Of a stretch of 12,590 nucleotides of DNA, positions 1 through 6,080 are shown piece after piece. The stretch covers positions 1-12,590 of the forward strand of contig JAEZCF010000101.1 of the NCBI GenBank assembly GCA_023430045.1. Reading direction: 5' to 3'. Source of the stretch: Pseudomonadota bacterium. Its GTDB lineage: Bacteria > Pseudomonadota > Gammaproteobacteria > Xanthomonadales > Xanthomonadaceae. A model generated the notes under the pieces. The model did not search any database and had not been told where the DNA came from. It was given only the letters and a program-made list of their open reading frames with translations. How positions within the stretch are numbered: position 1 is the stretch's first letter; every line of letters begins with the position of its first letter. The translations under genes and the position numbers were made by a program.

Positions 1-464
1 CTTCCGGTAGTGCGCAGCGCATCCACGTCGCCGGAGCCGACATCGGCGCTGAGCGAGCGTGCGCCTTCGACGCGCGCATCGCCGGAACCGACCTTGAGCT
101 GCACCATCACGTTGTCCGGCACGCTGCCACGCATGTCCAGCCATGCGTAGTTCTGGCCGGTCACCCAGCTGTTCCTGCCCTCGCGGCGCAGGCTGACCAC
201 CAGCTTGTCGCCCTCGCGGCGCTGGGTGACGGTCAGCTCGGGCAGCCACTCGGCCTTGGAAGCACAGGCGCGGCCGGACAGGCTGGGCGTGCCGCTGCCT
301 GCCTGCAGGTGCAGGTCATGCTGGTTGACTTCGAACACCACCGTTTTCGCGCCGGCCAACTGCAGCTGCAGGTCGCGGTTCGCGGTGAACTGGCAGGGCG
401 CATCGCTGGCGGCCGCAGCCAGCGGCAGCAGCAACAGGGACGTGCAGGCAAGCAGGGTACGCAT
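1..464 (-). CDS. Secreted DUF4097-like beta-repeat protein, 3' part missing
   Basis: Only the first 154 codons are present; the gene runs off the left edge. The N-terminus (MRTLLACTSLLLLPLAAAAS) is a typical Sec signal peptide with likely cleavage near residue 20, so the product should be periplasmic or outer-surface. The mature part is polar and beta-rich, with two cysteines (C24, C67) that could form a disulfide. From about residue 124 it shows the repeating VGSGDxxVEG / VGSGDVDAL pattern of DUF4097-type putative adhesins, which fold as a stacked beta structure. The start at 464 is set by AAAGGAG nine bases upstream. It begins 20 nt after the permease stop, so it is probably the last known gene of the GntR-ABC operon. 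The true role is unknown; 'adhesin' is only a family label. Confidence 0.75.
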   Translation of the reverse strand, partial: MRTLLACTSLLLLPLAAAASDAPCQFTANRDLQLQLAGAKTVVFEVNQHDLHLQAGSGTPSLSGRACASKAEWLPELTVTQRREGDKLVVSLRREGRNSWVTGQNYAWLDMRGSVPDNVMVQLKVGSGDARVEGARSLSADVGSGDVDALRTTG

Positions 465-484
465 GATGTCGGGCTCCTTTGCGG

Positions 485-1504
485 TCAGATTTCGCCAGCG
501 CGGCGGCGCAGGCGGATGGCGATGATGATGAAGACGACACCAGCGGCGGCGCCGATCCACAGCTCCGGCATCGCCAGCGCGCTCAGCTGGCTGGAGGGCG
601 AGAGCAGCGTGGCGAGGCTCTGCATGTCCTCGTTACCGCTTGACGGCTGGGCCCGGTAGAGCAGGTCGGTGCCCGGGAAGCCACCCACCAGGAGGCGGCC
701 GACCACGTGCTGCCAGAACCAGCCGGCACTGCTGTCGAACAGCTGCATCACGTTGGTGGTGGAGACCACCACCCCTGCGAAGACCGGCAGCATCACCGCC
801 CACAGGAAGGGTTTGGTCTTCGCCCAGGCCGAGCACAGCAGCAGCCAGCCGGCGGTCGGCAGTGCCCACAGCGCATAGACCGGTATCCATGCCAGGTGTC
901 CGGCGGCGAGCGTCAGTGGATGGCTGGGGGCCCAGATCAGGGCCAGCGGGCTGCCGCCGTGGGCAAGCACGACGATGCTCAGCATCACCATGAAGCACAG
1001 CATGGTCAGCAGCGAAGCCACCACCGCGATCAGTGGGGCCACCAGCAGCGCGCTGAGTGCCTTGGACAGCACGGTCTGGGTGTCCGACAGCGGCAGCGAT
1101 TTCCAGAACAGGATGCTGCGGTCGCGGCGATCGTCATACAGCGCGCCCAGGCAGTAGAAGAACACCACGAAGCCGAGCACGATGAACGGCCAGGTGGAAC
1201 TCAGCGTCACGGTCAGGTCCATGGCCTGGCTGAGCTGGAGCCGGTCGGCGTCGCCCAGGTTGCCGGTGAGCAGGGCCAGGTCCAGGCCGTTGACGTTGAT
1301 GCCGTCCACGTGCAGGTTGCCGCCTTCGGCGGCGCGGCGCAGGGCGAACAGCCCCAGCACGATGCCCAGCGTGCTCATCACCAGCGACACCGCGCCGGCG
1401 ATGAAAGGTGCATACAGGAAGCCGCCACGGTTTTCCCAGTATTCGCGCTTGAGCAGCCAGCGCAGCGTGCCGGTCTTGCTGACGGGATGGTTCACGGCGT
1501 TCAT
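485..1504 (-). CDS. ABC-2 type transporter permease
   Basis: 339-residue polytopic inner-membrane protein, the membrane partner of the ATPase encoded just upstream. Hydrophobic segments lie near residues 29-54, 102-123, 148-181, 201-227, 232-252 and 314-333, giving about six membrane spans. A polar loop at 58-100 follows the first span, as in many ABC-2 permeases. The stretch after span 2 (DDRRDRSILFWKSLPLSD, 124-141) is a cytosolic motif common to permeases paired with YtrA-type regulators and is a likely contact site for the ATPase. The start ATG overlaps the ATPase stop as ATGA, with AAGGGA upstream, so translation is probably coupled. No extracellular substrate-binding protein is encoded here, which favours export or a sensing/detoxification role over import. 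The substrate cannot be read from sequence. Confidence 0.88.
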   Translation of the reverse strand: MNAVNHPVSKTGTLRWLLKREYWENRGGFLYAPFIAGAVSLVMSTLGIVLGLFALRRAAEGGNLHVDGINVNGLDLALLTGNLGDADRLQLSQAMDLTVTLSSTWPFIVLGFVVFFYCLGALYDDRRDRSILFWKSLPLSDTQTVLSKALSALLVAPLIAVVASLLTMLCFMVMLSIVVLAHGGSPLALIWAPSHPLTLAAGHLAWIPVYALWALPTAGWLLLCSAWAKTKPFLWAVMLPVFAGVVVSTTNVMQLFDSSAGWFWQHVVGRLLVGGFPGTDLLYRAQPSSGNEDMQSLATLLSPSSQLSALAMPELWIGAAAGVVFIIIAIRLRRRAGEI

Positions 1505-2376
1505 GCGTAGGTTCCCTTCATGATGGCGACGAACAGATCGGCCAGGCCGGGGCTGCGGATTTCCCCGAGGCTGGCGAGCTGGGCGCGCGGGACGTTGTCG
1601 TACAGCAGCACGGATTTGCCGAACGGCAGCGCGCGTTCGTCGATCGGCTGCAGGGCGCGGGCATTGCCGACCTGGTCGGCGTTGACCAGTACTTCGGTAT
1701 AGCGCTCGCCCACTTCGTCCATTTCCGCGCTCAGCACCACCTTGCCGTCGCGGATGAACATCACATCGGTGAGGATGTGTTCGATCTCCTCCACCTGGTG
1801 GGTGGTGACGATGATGGTCTTCTGCTCGTCGAAATAGTCCTCCAGCAGGCGCTGGTAGAACTCCTTGCGGTACAGGATGTCCAGGCCGAGGGTGGGCTCA
1901 TCGAGCACCAGCACGCGCGCGTCGATGGCCATCACCAGCGCCAGGTGCAACTGCACGATCATGCCCTTGGACAGTTCGCGCACGCGTTGTTTCGGTTGCA
2001 GGCGGGTGGAGGACAGGAACCGCTCGCAGCGTGCACGGTCGAAGCGGGGGTGCACGCCGGCCACGAAATCGATGACCTCGCGCACCTTCATCCAGCGCGG
2101 CAGAACGGCCACGTCGGCGATGAAGCAGATGTCGTTCATCAGCTCGTCGCGGTGGCTGCGCGGGTCCTTGCCCAGCACGCTCAGCTCGCCTTCCACCGAT
2201 GTCAGGCCCAATACCGCCTTCAGCGCGGTGGTCTTGCCGGCGCCGTTCGGGCCGATCAGCCCGACGATGCGGCCGGCCGGGATGCTGAAGCTGGTGTTGT
2301 CCAGCGCGACGGTGCGCTTGTAGGCCTTGCGCAGGCCGCGCGCGGTGATCACATCCTGGCTTGTCACGGCATTCAT
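1501..2376 (-). CDS. ABC transporter ATP-binding protein
   Basis: 291 residues; a single nucleotide-binding domain (about 10-215) plus a C-terminal tail. Walker A is GPNGAGKTT (42-50), the signature is LSKGM (135-139) instead of LSGGQ, Walker B is VLVLDEPT (155-162), the D-loop is LGLD, and the switch histidine is H193 (TTHQ). The usual Q-loop glutamine is not evident: the segment reads FIADVAVLPRWM (85-96). This deviation is shared by some ABC-2 exporters of the YxlF/CcmA type as I recall. ATP hydrolysis should drive the permease encoded next to it. The start at 2376 is preferred over the upstream in-frame start at 2451 because it follows AGGGGAA, aligns with family N-termini and forms an ATGA overlap with the GntR stop. 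Confidence 0.9.
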   Translation of the reverse strand: MNAVTSQDVITARGLRKAYKRTVALDNTSFSIPAGRIVGLIGPNGAGKTTALKAVLGLTSVEGELSVLGKDPRSHRDELMNDICFIADVAVLPRWMKVREVIDFVAGVHPRFDRARCERFLSSTRLQPKQRVRELSKGMIVQLHLALVMAIDARVLVLDEPTLGLDILYRKEFYQRLLEDYFDEQKTIIVTTHQVEEIEHILTDVMFIRDGKVVLSAEMDEVGERYTEVLVNADQVGNARALQPIDERALPFGKSVLLYDNVPRAQLASLGEIRSPGLADLFVAIMKGTYA

Positions 2377-2735
2377 GGGTTCTTCCCCTGGGTCAGCAGT
2401 TCGTTCACGTCCAGGCCCAGGCGCTGGATGCGCTCGAGCACGGCCGGCCATTCTTCGTTGAGAAAGCGGTCGCGCTCGCTGCTGCGCAGCTGGCTGGCCG
2501 CTTCCTCGGTCATGAACATGCCCAGCCCGCGGCGCTTTTCCACCAGGCCTTCATCGGCCAGTTCCTGGTAGGCGCGCGACACGGTGATGGGGTTGAGCTG
2601 GTAATCGGCCGCCACCTGGCGTACCGAGGGCAGGGCGTCGCCCGGCTTGATGATTCCGTCGAGCATCATGGCGATCACGCGCTCCTTCAACTGACGGTAG
2701 ATGGGAGCACCATCGCTCCACTGGATATCGCTCAT
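2373..2735 (-). CDS. GntR-family repressor, YtrA subfamily
   Basis: 120 residues, the short form typical of the YtrA subfamily: a winged helix at about 8-78 (PIYRQLKERV, then LPSVRQVAADYQLNPITVSRAYQELADEGLVEKRRGLG in separate helices) and a short helical tail (about 80-115) for dimerisation rather than a large ligand domain. The start at 2735 is chosen over 2927 because GGAG lies six bases before it and the family N-terminus begins here; the longer version would overlap the small upstream ORF in another frame. It is translationally coupled to the ATPase (ATGA). It probably represses its own operon through the palindrome at 3023-3046. The inducing signal is unknown; relatives respond to cell-envelope or peptide-antibiotic stress or to metabolites. 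Confidence 0.9.
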   Translation of the reverse strand: MSDIQWSDGAPIYRQLKERVIAMMLDGIIKPGDALPSVRQVAADYQLNPITVSRAYQELADEGLVEKRRGLGMFMTEEAASQLRSSERDRFLNEEWPAVLERIQRLGLDVNELLTQGKNP

Positions 2736-2737
2736 GG

Positions 2738-2998
2738 TCAGCTCCGGGAATTCAGCGACTGTGCGAATGAAAAATACGGCATGGACAGGGAGCTGTTCAG
2801 CCGCCGCGGGGGGGAGGGTGCCGGGGACGCATCCCCGGCATCCGGCACGGCTGCATCCTGCAGGCCTTCGAGCAGGTGGACGGTCTCCGGGGTGCCGGAG
2901 GGGCGGCCCATTGCTCCACACAGCCACAGGGACAGGATGAGCAGGCCGGCCGCGCTGGCGATCCTTCCGGCATTGCGGTGTCGCATCATGTTCTTCAT
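2738..2998 (-). CDS. Small hypothetical membrane or exported protein
   Basis: 86 codons filling the space between the operon promoter and gntR; its stop lies two bases before the gntR ATG. The N-terminus has basic residues (MKNMMRHRNAGR) then a hydrophobic stretch (IASAAGLLILSLWLCGAMG, 13-31), which could be a signal peptide or a membrane anchor. A cysteine at 27 is not in a good lipobox (LWLC). The rest is Pro/Ser-rich and polar. Third codon positions are mostly G or C, as in neighbouring genes, which supports coding. The ribosome site is only fair (AGGGCGG). Starts at codon 4 or 5 are possible. It is not recognised. Alternatives are an untranslated leader or a translated leader that couples to gntR. 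Confidence 0.5.
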   Translation of the reverse strand: MKNMMRHRNAGRIASAAGLLILSLWLCGAMGRPSGTPETVHLLEGLQDAAVPDAGDASPAPSPPRRLNSSLSMPYFSFAQSLNSRS

Positions 2999-3022
2999 GG
3001 GCCCGCCCTGTCTCAGGTGACT

Positions 3023-3046
3023 GGTGTTGTAGTCAACTATAACACC
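3023..3046 (-). promoter_or_regulatory. Probable GntR/YtrA operator, GGTG-N16-CACC
   Basis: A 24-bp near-perfect palindrome with outer arms GGTGTT and AACACC and inner TAGT/ACTA; only two base pairs break the symmetry. The GGTG-N16-CACC spacing agrees with the operator I recall for the YtrA regulator of Xanthomonas citri. It covers the -10 box and likely start site of the leftward operon, a position suited to repression by the GntR protein encoded about 290 bp downstream. Confidence 0.75.
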
Positions 3047-3063
3047 TGATGTGGCGAGTGCAA
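3036..3063 (-). promoter_or_regulatory. Sigma-70 type promoter of the GntR-ABC operon
   Basis: On the minus strand, TTGCAC (3063-3058) and TATAGT (3041-3036) are separated by 16 bp. Transcription would begin near 3029, just before the 86-codon ORF. The -10 lies inside the palindromic operator. Confidence 0.65.
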
Positions 3064-3148
3064 CAGGAGCGGATACAGCGAGCTGACTTCATTCAGGAAG
3101 CCACGCTGCTGGCCGCTCCTGGCGACCTGAAACGCACGCCGCACAGGC

Positions 3149-3171
3149 CATGCGGCTCCAGCGGCCGCATG
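3149..3171. promoter_or_regulatory. Inverted repeat upstream of the peroxidase promoter
   Basis: Perfect 8-bp arms CATGCGGC and GCCGCATG separated by 7 bp, ending 9 bp before the -10 of the peroxidase gene and covering the -35 region. The position fits an operator for an unknown regulator; chance occurrence in GC-rich DNA is possible. Confidence 0.35.
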
Positions 3172-3177
3172 CGGCGA

Positions 3178-3186
3178 TGTTATAGT
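3178..3186 (+). promoter_or_regulatory. Extended -10 promoter for the peroxidase gene
   Basis: TGTTATAGT combines an extended -10 TG with a TATAGT box; no clear -35 is seen at the usual distance. A start near 3193 would give a leader of about 46 nt to the ATG at 3239. Confidence 0.45.
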
Positions 3187-3238
3187 CCGGCGCGAAACAG
3201 GCCCGCTGCCCTGTCCCCCCATTATCAGGATGCCCGTC

Positions 3239-3868
3239 ATGTCCGCCCTCTTTTCCCCGATGCATCCGTGCCGGACGCGTTCTTCATCGGCACCTGGTCC
3301 GCGGGCCCTTCGTCGTGGGCTGGCCGCTCTTCTCGCCGTGGCCTGCCTTGCGGTGACGGCACCGGCGTTTTCGGCTGACGACCTGCTGGATGTGTCCTAT
3401 CGCCCGCTGGCCGGGAAGGAGGCCGTCAACCTGAAGCAGCGCTATCACGGCCGCGTGCTGCTGGTGGTCAACACGGCCAGCAAGTGCGGTTTCACGCCAC
3501 AGTACGAAGGGCTGGAGGCGCTGCAGAAACAGTATTCCGGCCGTGGCTTGAGCGTGCTCGGCTTTCCCTCCAACGATTTCAAGGGGCAGGAGCCGGGCGA
3601 TGAGGCGCAGATCCAGGAGTTCTGCACGCTGACCTATGGCGTGAAGTTCCCGATGTTCGAAAAGGTGCATGTCGTCGGCGACCAGGCGACGCCGTTGTAC
3701 CAGCGCCTGACCGCCGCCAGCGGCGTCGCGCCCGGCTGGAATTTCCACAAGTATCTGGTGGGCCGCGATGGCCGGCTGGTGGCGCAGTTCCCCAGCAAGG
3801 TCGCGCCGGACGACAAGGAACTGGTCGCCGCCATCGAACGTGCGCTGGCAGCGCCGGCGGTCCACTGA
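3239..3868 (+). CDS. Exported glutathione peroxidase family protein
   Basis: 209-residue thiol peroxidase that should reduce hydrogen peroxide or organic peroxides. Residues 21-46 form a signal peptide (RALRRGLAALLAVACLAV then APAFSA), so it acts in the periplasm, unlike the cytosolic members. The catalytic tetrad is visible: C83 in NTASKCGFTPQY, Q117 in FKGQEPG, and W167-N168 in GWNFHKYLV. C129 in the EFC motif is the likely resolving cysteine, and there is cysteine rather than selenocysteine, so bacterial members normally use thioredoxin-like donors despite the name. The usual FPxNQF motif reads FPSNDF here. The start at 3239 follows AGGA by eight bases; an ATG at 3230 has no room for a ribosome site. 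The n-region before the hydrophobic core is unusually long, about 25 residues. Confidence 0.88.
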   Translation: MSALFSPMHPCRTRSSSAPGPRALRRGLAALLAVACLAVTAPAFSADDLLDVSYRPLAGKEAVNLKQRYHGRVLLVVNTASKCGFTPQYEGLEALQKQYSGRGLSVLGFPSNDFKGQEPGDEAQIQEFCTLTYGVKFPMFEKVHVVGDQATPLYQRLTAASGVAPGWNFHKYLVGRDGRLVAQFPSKVAPDDKELVAAIERALAAPAVH

Positions 3869-3875
3869 TCTCCGC

Positions 3876-3902
3876 CGCATGCCTCGACATCCGGGGCATG
3901 CG
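3876..3902 (+). terminator. Stem-loop after the peroxidase gene
   Basis: CGCATGCCTCG and CGGGGCATGCG pair over 11 bp with one G-U around the loop ACATC, starting 8 nt after the stop. No T-run follows, so it is either a weak or factor-assisted terminator or an mRNA 3'-end stabiliser. Confidence 0.45.
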
Positions 3903-3905
3903 TGC

Positions 3906-3936
3906 GACAATGAACGTTTTCGCGCCGACGTCGGCG
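3906..3936 (+). promoter_or_regulatory. Possible fkpA promoter and 14-bp palindrome
   Basis: GACAAT (3906-3911) resembles a -10 box but has no good -35. It is followed by a perfect 14-bp palindrome, CGCCGACGTCGGCG (3923-3936), and then TCTTTTC. The palindrome could be an operator, a short 5'-leader hairpin or a weak terminator for the peroxidase transcript. Confidence 0.3.
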
Positions 3937-3962
3937 TCTTTTCACTTCCAGGAATGCAACAC

Positions 3963-4943
3963 ATGAAGATGGGAATGCGTGGCGCTGCGGCGTCGGTTCT
4001 GATTCTGGCGATGGGCACCACCGGTGTGGCGCTGTCGCAGCAACCGGCCGCTGCCCCGGCAGCCGCCAAGGAGACCAGCAGTTTGAATTCCAAGCAGAAG
4101 CTCAGCTACGCCATCGGCGCCGACGTCGCCCGTTCGCTCGAAGCGATCAAGGAGCACATCGACCTGGCCGCAATGCGCGATGCCGTGCAGGCGATCTTCG
4201 ACGGCAAGCAGCCGCTGATCACCCAGGCCGATGCGCAGAAGACCGACACCGCGCTGCGCCAGGTGATGATGGTCGCCAGTGGCCAGCAGGTGCCGGGCAT
4301 GGCACCGGGTTCGGCTCCGCCGAAGGTGGACAACCGCCAGGTCGGCCTGATGCTGGGCAGCTACATGGTAGGCCCGTCGCTGGCACAGCTGAAGGACGAC
4401 ATCGAGCTCGGCCCGCTGTTCGAGTCGGTCAAGACGAGCTTCGATGGCGGCCAGCCGAAGATCAGCCAGGAAGAAGGCGCAGCCACCCTGCAGGCGTTCA
4501 TGGCCACCAAGCAGGCTGAAATGCAGGCCAAGGCCGCGCAGCTGGGCCAGACCAACCGTTCCGAAGGCAACGCGTTCCTGGCGAAGAACAAGACCGTGCC
4601 GGGCGTCGTCACCACCGCATCGGGCCTGCAGTACCAGGTCATCCGCCCGGGCAGCGGCGAGCGTCCGCTGCCGACCAGCAAGGTCAAGGTGAACTACGAA
4701 GGCAAGCTGCTGGACGGCACCGTGTTCGACAGCAGCTACCAGCGGGGCCAGCCGGTTGAATTCGGCCTGGACCAGGTGATCAAGGGCTGGACCGAAGGCG
4801 TGGCGCTGATGCCGGTGGGTTCGAAGTACCGTTTCTGGATCCCCGGTGAGCTGGCCTATGGCGAGACCGGCACCCAGGGCGGCCCGATCGGCCCGAACGC
4901 CACCCTGACCTTCGATGTCGAACTGCTGGGCGTGCAGCCGTAA
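3963..4943 (+). CDS. fkpA: FKBP-type peptidyl-prolyl isomerase, exported (FkpA/Mip type)
   Basis: 326 residues. A signal peptide (about 1-26) directs it to the periplasm, where it should catalyse proline isomerisation and act as a chaperone. The FKBP catalytic domain spans about 221-326 and keeps the pocket residues: Y245, F255-D256, F267, V272-I273, W276, Y299 and F317. The N-terminal dimerisation region is unusual. It holds two related modules, about 46-103 (KLSYAIGADVARSL, then IDLAAM, then IFDGKQPLIT) and 126-188 (VGLMLGSYMVGPSL, then IELGPL, then SFDGGQPKIS), joined by a Gly/Pro/Met-rich linker. Typical FkpA and Mip have one such module and are about 230-270 residues long. The start at 3963 is set by AGGA nine bases upstream. 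The next genes are slyX and a DUF2058 gene in the same direction. Confidence 0.92.
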   Translation: MKMGMRGAAASVLILAMGTTGVALSQQPAAAPAAAKETSSLNSKQKLSYAIGADVARSLEAIKEHIDLAAMRDAVQAIFDGKQPLITQADAQKTDTALRQVMMVASGQQVPGMAPGSAPPKVDNRQVGLMLGSYMVGPSLAQLKDDIELGPLFESVKTSFDGGQPKISQEEGAATLQAFMATKQAEMQAKAAQLGQTNRSEGNAFLAKNKTVPGVVTTASGLQYQVIRPGSGERPLPTSKVKVNYEGKLLDGTVFDSSYQRGQPVEFGLDQVIKGWTEGVALMPVGSKYRFWIPGELAYGETGTQGGPIGPNATLTFDVELLGVQP

Positions 4944-4965
4944 GGCGCACGCAGGAGCCAAGCCA

Positions 4966-5082
4966 ATGCGCGTTGCGACCCTCGCGAACGGCCACCTCGG
5001 GCTGGCCACCGGCATCGGCCTTGCCGGGGCCGCCGGATCGGCGTGCCGCGGCATCAGTCGGGGGCGTTCCCTGCATGTCTGA
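4966..5082 (+). CDS. Possible 38-codon upstream ORF overlapping slyX
   Basis: ATG at 4966 follows a good ribosome site (AGGAG, 4952-4956) and opens 38 codons that stop at 5082, overlapping the first codons of slyX in another frame. The peptide (MRVATLANGHLGLATGIGLA, then GAAGSACRGIS) is Gly/Ala-rich and not recognised. The strong ribosome site, coupled with a modest one at slyX, suggests translational coupling or a leader peptide. It could also be a chance ORF in GC-rich DNA. Confidence 0.35.
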   Translation: MRVATLANGHLGLATGIGLAGAAGSACRGISRGRSLHV

Positions 5083-5314
5083 GATGCCAAGCGAACGCGA
5101 ACAGGCGCTCGAAGCGCGCCTGATCGAGCTGGAAATGCGTGTTTCCTTCCAGGAGCAGGCATTGGCCGAACTGAGCGAGGCGCTGGCCGATGCGCGCATG
5201 GAGGGCACCCGCAACGAGGGCTTGATGCGGGTGCTGCTGGAGGACCTGGGCAAGGTCCGCAACGCGCTGTATTCCTCTGATCCGGTGGACGAGCCGCCAC
5301 CGCCGCACTACTGA
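5075..5314 (+). CDS. slyX: SlyX family protein
   Basis: 79 residues, close to the usual length of about 70-80. It is a short, highly charged, heptad-like helix (EQALEARLIELEMRVSFQEQ at 8-27 and on to about 63), so a coiled-coil oligomer is likely. The C-terminus ends in PPPPHY, the hallmark of SlyX. Its molecular function is unknown in all bacteria. The start at 5075 is supported by GGGGG upstream and the family N-terminus; ATG at 5084 is a second option, and a TTG start at 4973 would add 34 residues of low-complexity sequence not seen in the family. The gene sits after an FKBP-type isomerase, echoing the fkpA-slyX-slyD neighbourhood of enterobacteria, and ends nine bases before the DUF2058 gene. 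Confidence 0.88.
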   Translation: MSEMPSEREQALEARLIELEMRVSFQEQALAELSEALADARMEGTRNEGLMRVLLEDLGKVRNALYSSDPVDEPPPPHY

Positions 5315-5323
5315 CTTTTCCCT

Positions 5324-6001
5324 ATGAGCGATACCCTCCGCGACCAGCTGATGGGGCTGGGCTTCAAGCCTGCCCCCAGGCCCGAACGCAGCAACGACAG
5401 AAAGCCGGACCGCAGGGCGGAGGCACGCCGTGACACGCGTCCGTCCGGCAAGCCGGGACCGGGTGCCCGGACGCCGGCCGCAAAGCCCGGCGAACCGCGT
5501 GCGGGCCAGGCCAGGCCGGGTAATCCCGGCCAGCGTCCGAACCGTCCGCAGGGGGCGCGCAAGCCACGCTCCCAGGAAGAGATCGACCTGGCCAAGGCCT
5601 ATGCCATCCGCGCCCAGCGTGAGAAGGAAGAGCGCATCGAGGCCGAACGCCTGAAGCAGGAAGAAGCACGCCAGCGCCGTGAGGCGAAGGCGAAACTGGA
5701 AACGCTGCTGAAGGACCAGACCCTCAATGCCGAGGACGCCGACATCGCGCGGCATTTCCCCTACGGTGGCAAGATCAAGCGCATCTACGTCACCGCTGCG
5801 CAGCTGAAGGCGCTCAACGCGGGAGAACTGGGCGTGGTGCAGCTCGGCGGCCGTTACGTGCTGGTCACCGCCGCGCTGCTGGCGCAGGCCGAGGCGATCT
5901 TCGCTCCATCGGTCGCGCTGAAGGTGGACCCGGACGCGCCGGCCGAGGACGACCCGTATGCGGATCCGCAGTACCAGGTGCCCGACGACCTGGTGTGGTG
6001 A
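5324..6001 (+). CDS. DUF2058 (YaiL-like) protein with basic disordered insert
   Basis: 225 residues. The N-terminus MSDTLRDQLMGLGF and the acidic end EDDPYADPQYQVPDDLVW match the DUF2058/YaiL family, whose E. coli member ends in nearly the same way and is about 180 residues long. Residues 18-82 are an Arg/Pro/Gly/Lys-rich stretch likely to be disordered and able to bind nucleic acid. Residues 84-131 form a charged helix, probably a coiled coil. The folded C-terminal part is about 135-200. The family is sometimes labelled 'nucleoprotein/polynucleotide-associated enzyme' without biochemical proof. No good ribosome site precedes the ATG (TTTTCCCT), so translation probably depends on coupling to slyX nine bases upstream. 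Confidence 0.85.
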   Translation: MSDTLRDQLMGLGFKPAPRPERSNDRKPDRRAEARRDTRPSGKPGPGARTPAAKPGEPRAGQARPGNPGQRPNRPQGARKPRSQEEIDLAKAYAIRAQREKEERIEAERLKQEEARQRREAKAKLETLLKDQTLNAEDADIARHFPYGGKIKRIYVTAAQLKALNAGELGVVQLGGRYVLVTAALLAQAEAIFAPSVALKVDPDAPAEDDPYADPQYQVPDDLVW

Positions 6002-6015
6002 TGGGCACGGCAGGT

Positions 6016-6043
6016 GTGGATCACCATCGATAAGGTGATTCAC
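6016..6043. terminator. Stem-loop between convergent genes
   Basis: A 10-bp stem (GTGGATCACC with GGTGATTCAC, one G-U pair) closes an 8-nt loop ATCGATAA, 14 nt after the DUF2058 stop. There is no T-run, so it is a candidate 3'-end structure rather than a proven intrinsic terminator. Together with the adjoining REP hairpins it separates the two convergent operons. Confidence 0.45.
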
Positions 6044-6059
6044 CCTTGTTCACGGTGGA

Positions 6060-6078
6060 TGACGACCGTTGGTCGTCA
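6060..6078 (-). repeat. REP hairpin, TGACGACC variant
   Basis: Perfect inverted repeat TGACGACC-GTT-GGTCGTCA. Its reverse complement occurs identically at 12525-12543, which shows it is a repeated element and not a unique hairpin. It lacks the GTAG head but is arranged next to a GTAG-type REP. Confidence 0.7.
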
Positions 6079-6080
6079 CA

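Noticed and set aside
2736..2927. 64-residue N-terminal extension of the GntR regulator
   Set aside because: YtrA-type proteins start close to the PIYRQL helix, and GGAG precedes the ATG at 2735.
3037..3378. Short ORFs on both strands between the operon promoter and the peroxidase
   Set aside because: They overlap the promoters and the peroxidase signal peptide, lack ribosome sites and have no family likeness.
4973..5074. TTG-initiated longer SlyX
   Set aside because: The added 34 residues are Pro/Arg/Ala-rich, unlike the family, and AGGAG upstream fits the ATG at 4966 better.
3942..5300. 452-codon open frame antisense to fkpA and slyX
   Set aside because: It mirrors clear coding sequence, is low-complexity in His/Arg/Ala, has no family resemblance and no ribosome site; long antisense frames are common at this GC content.
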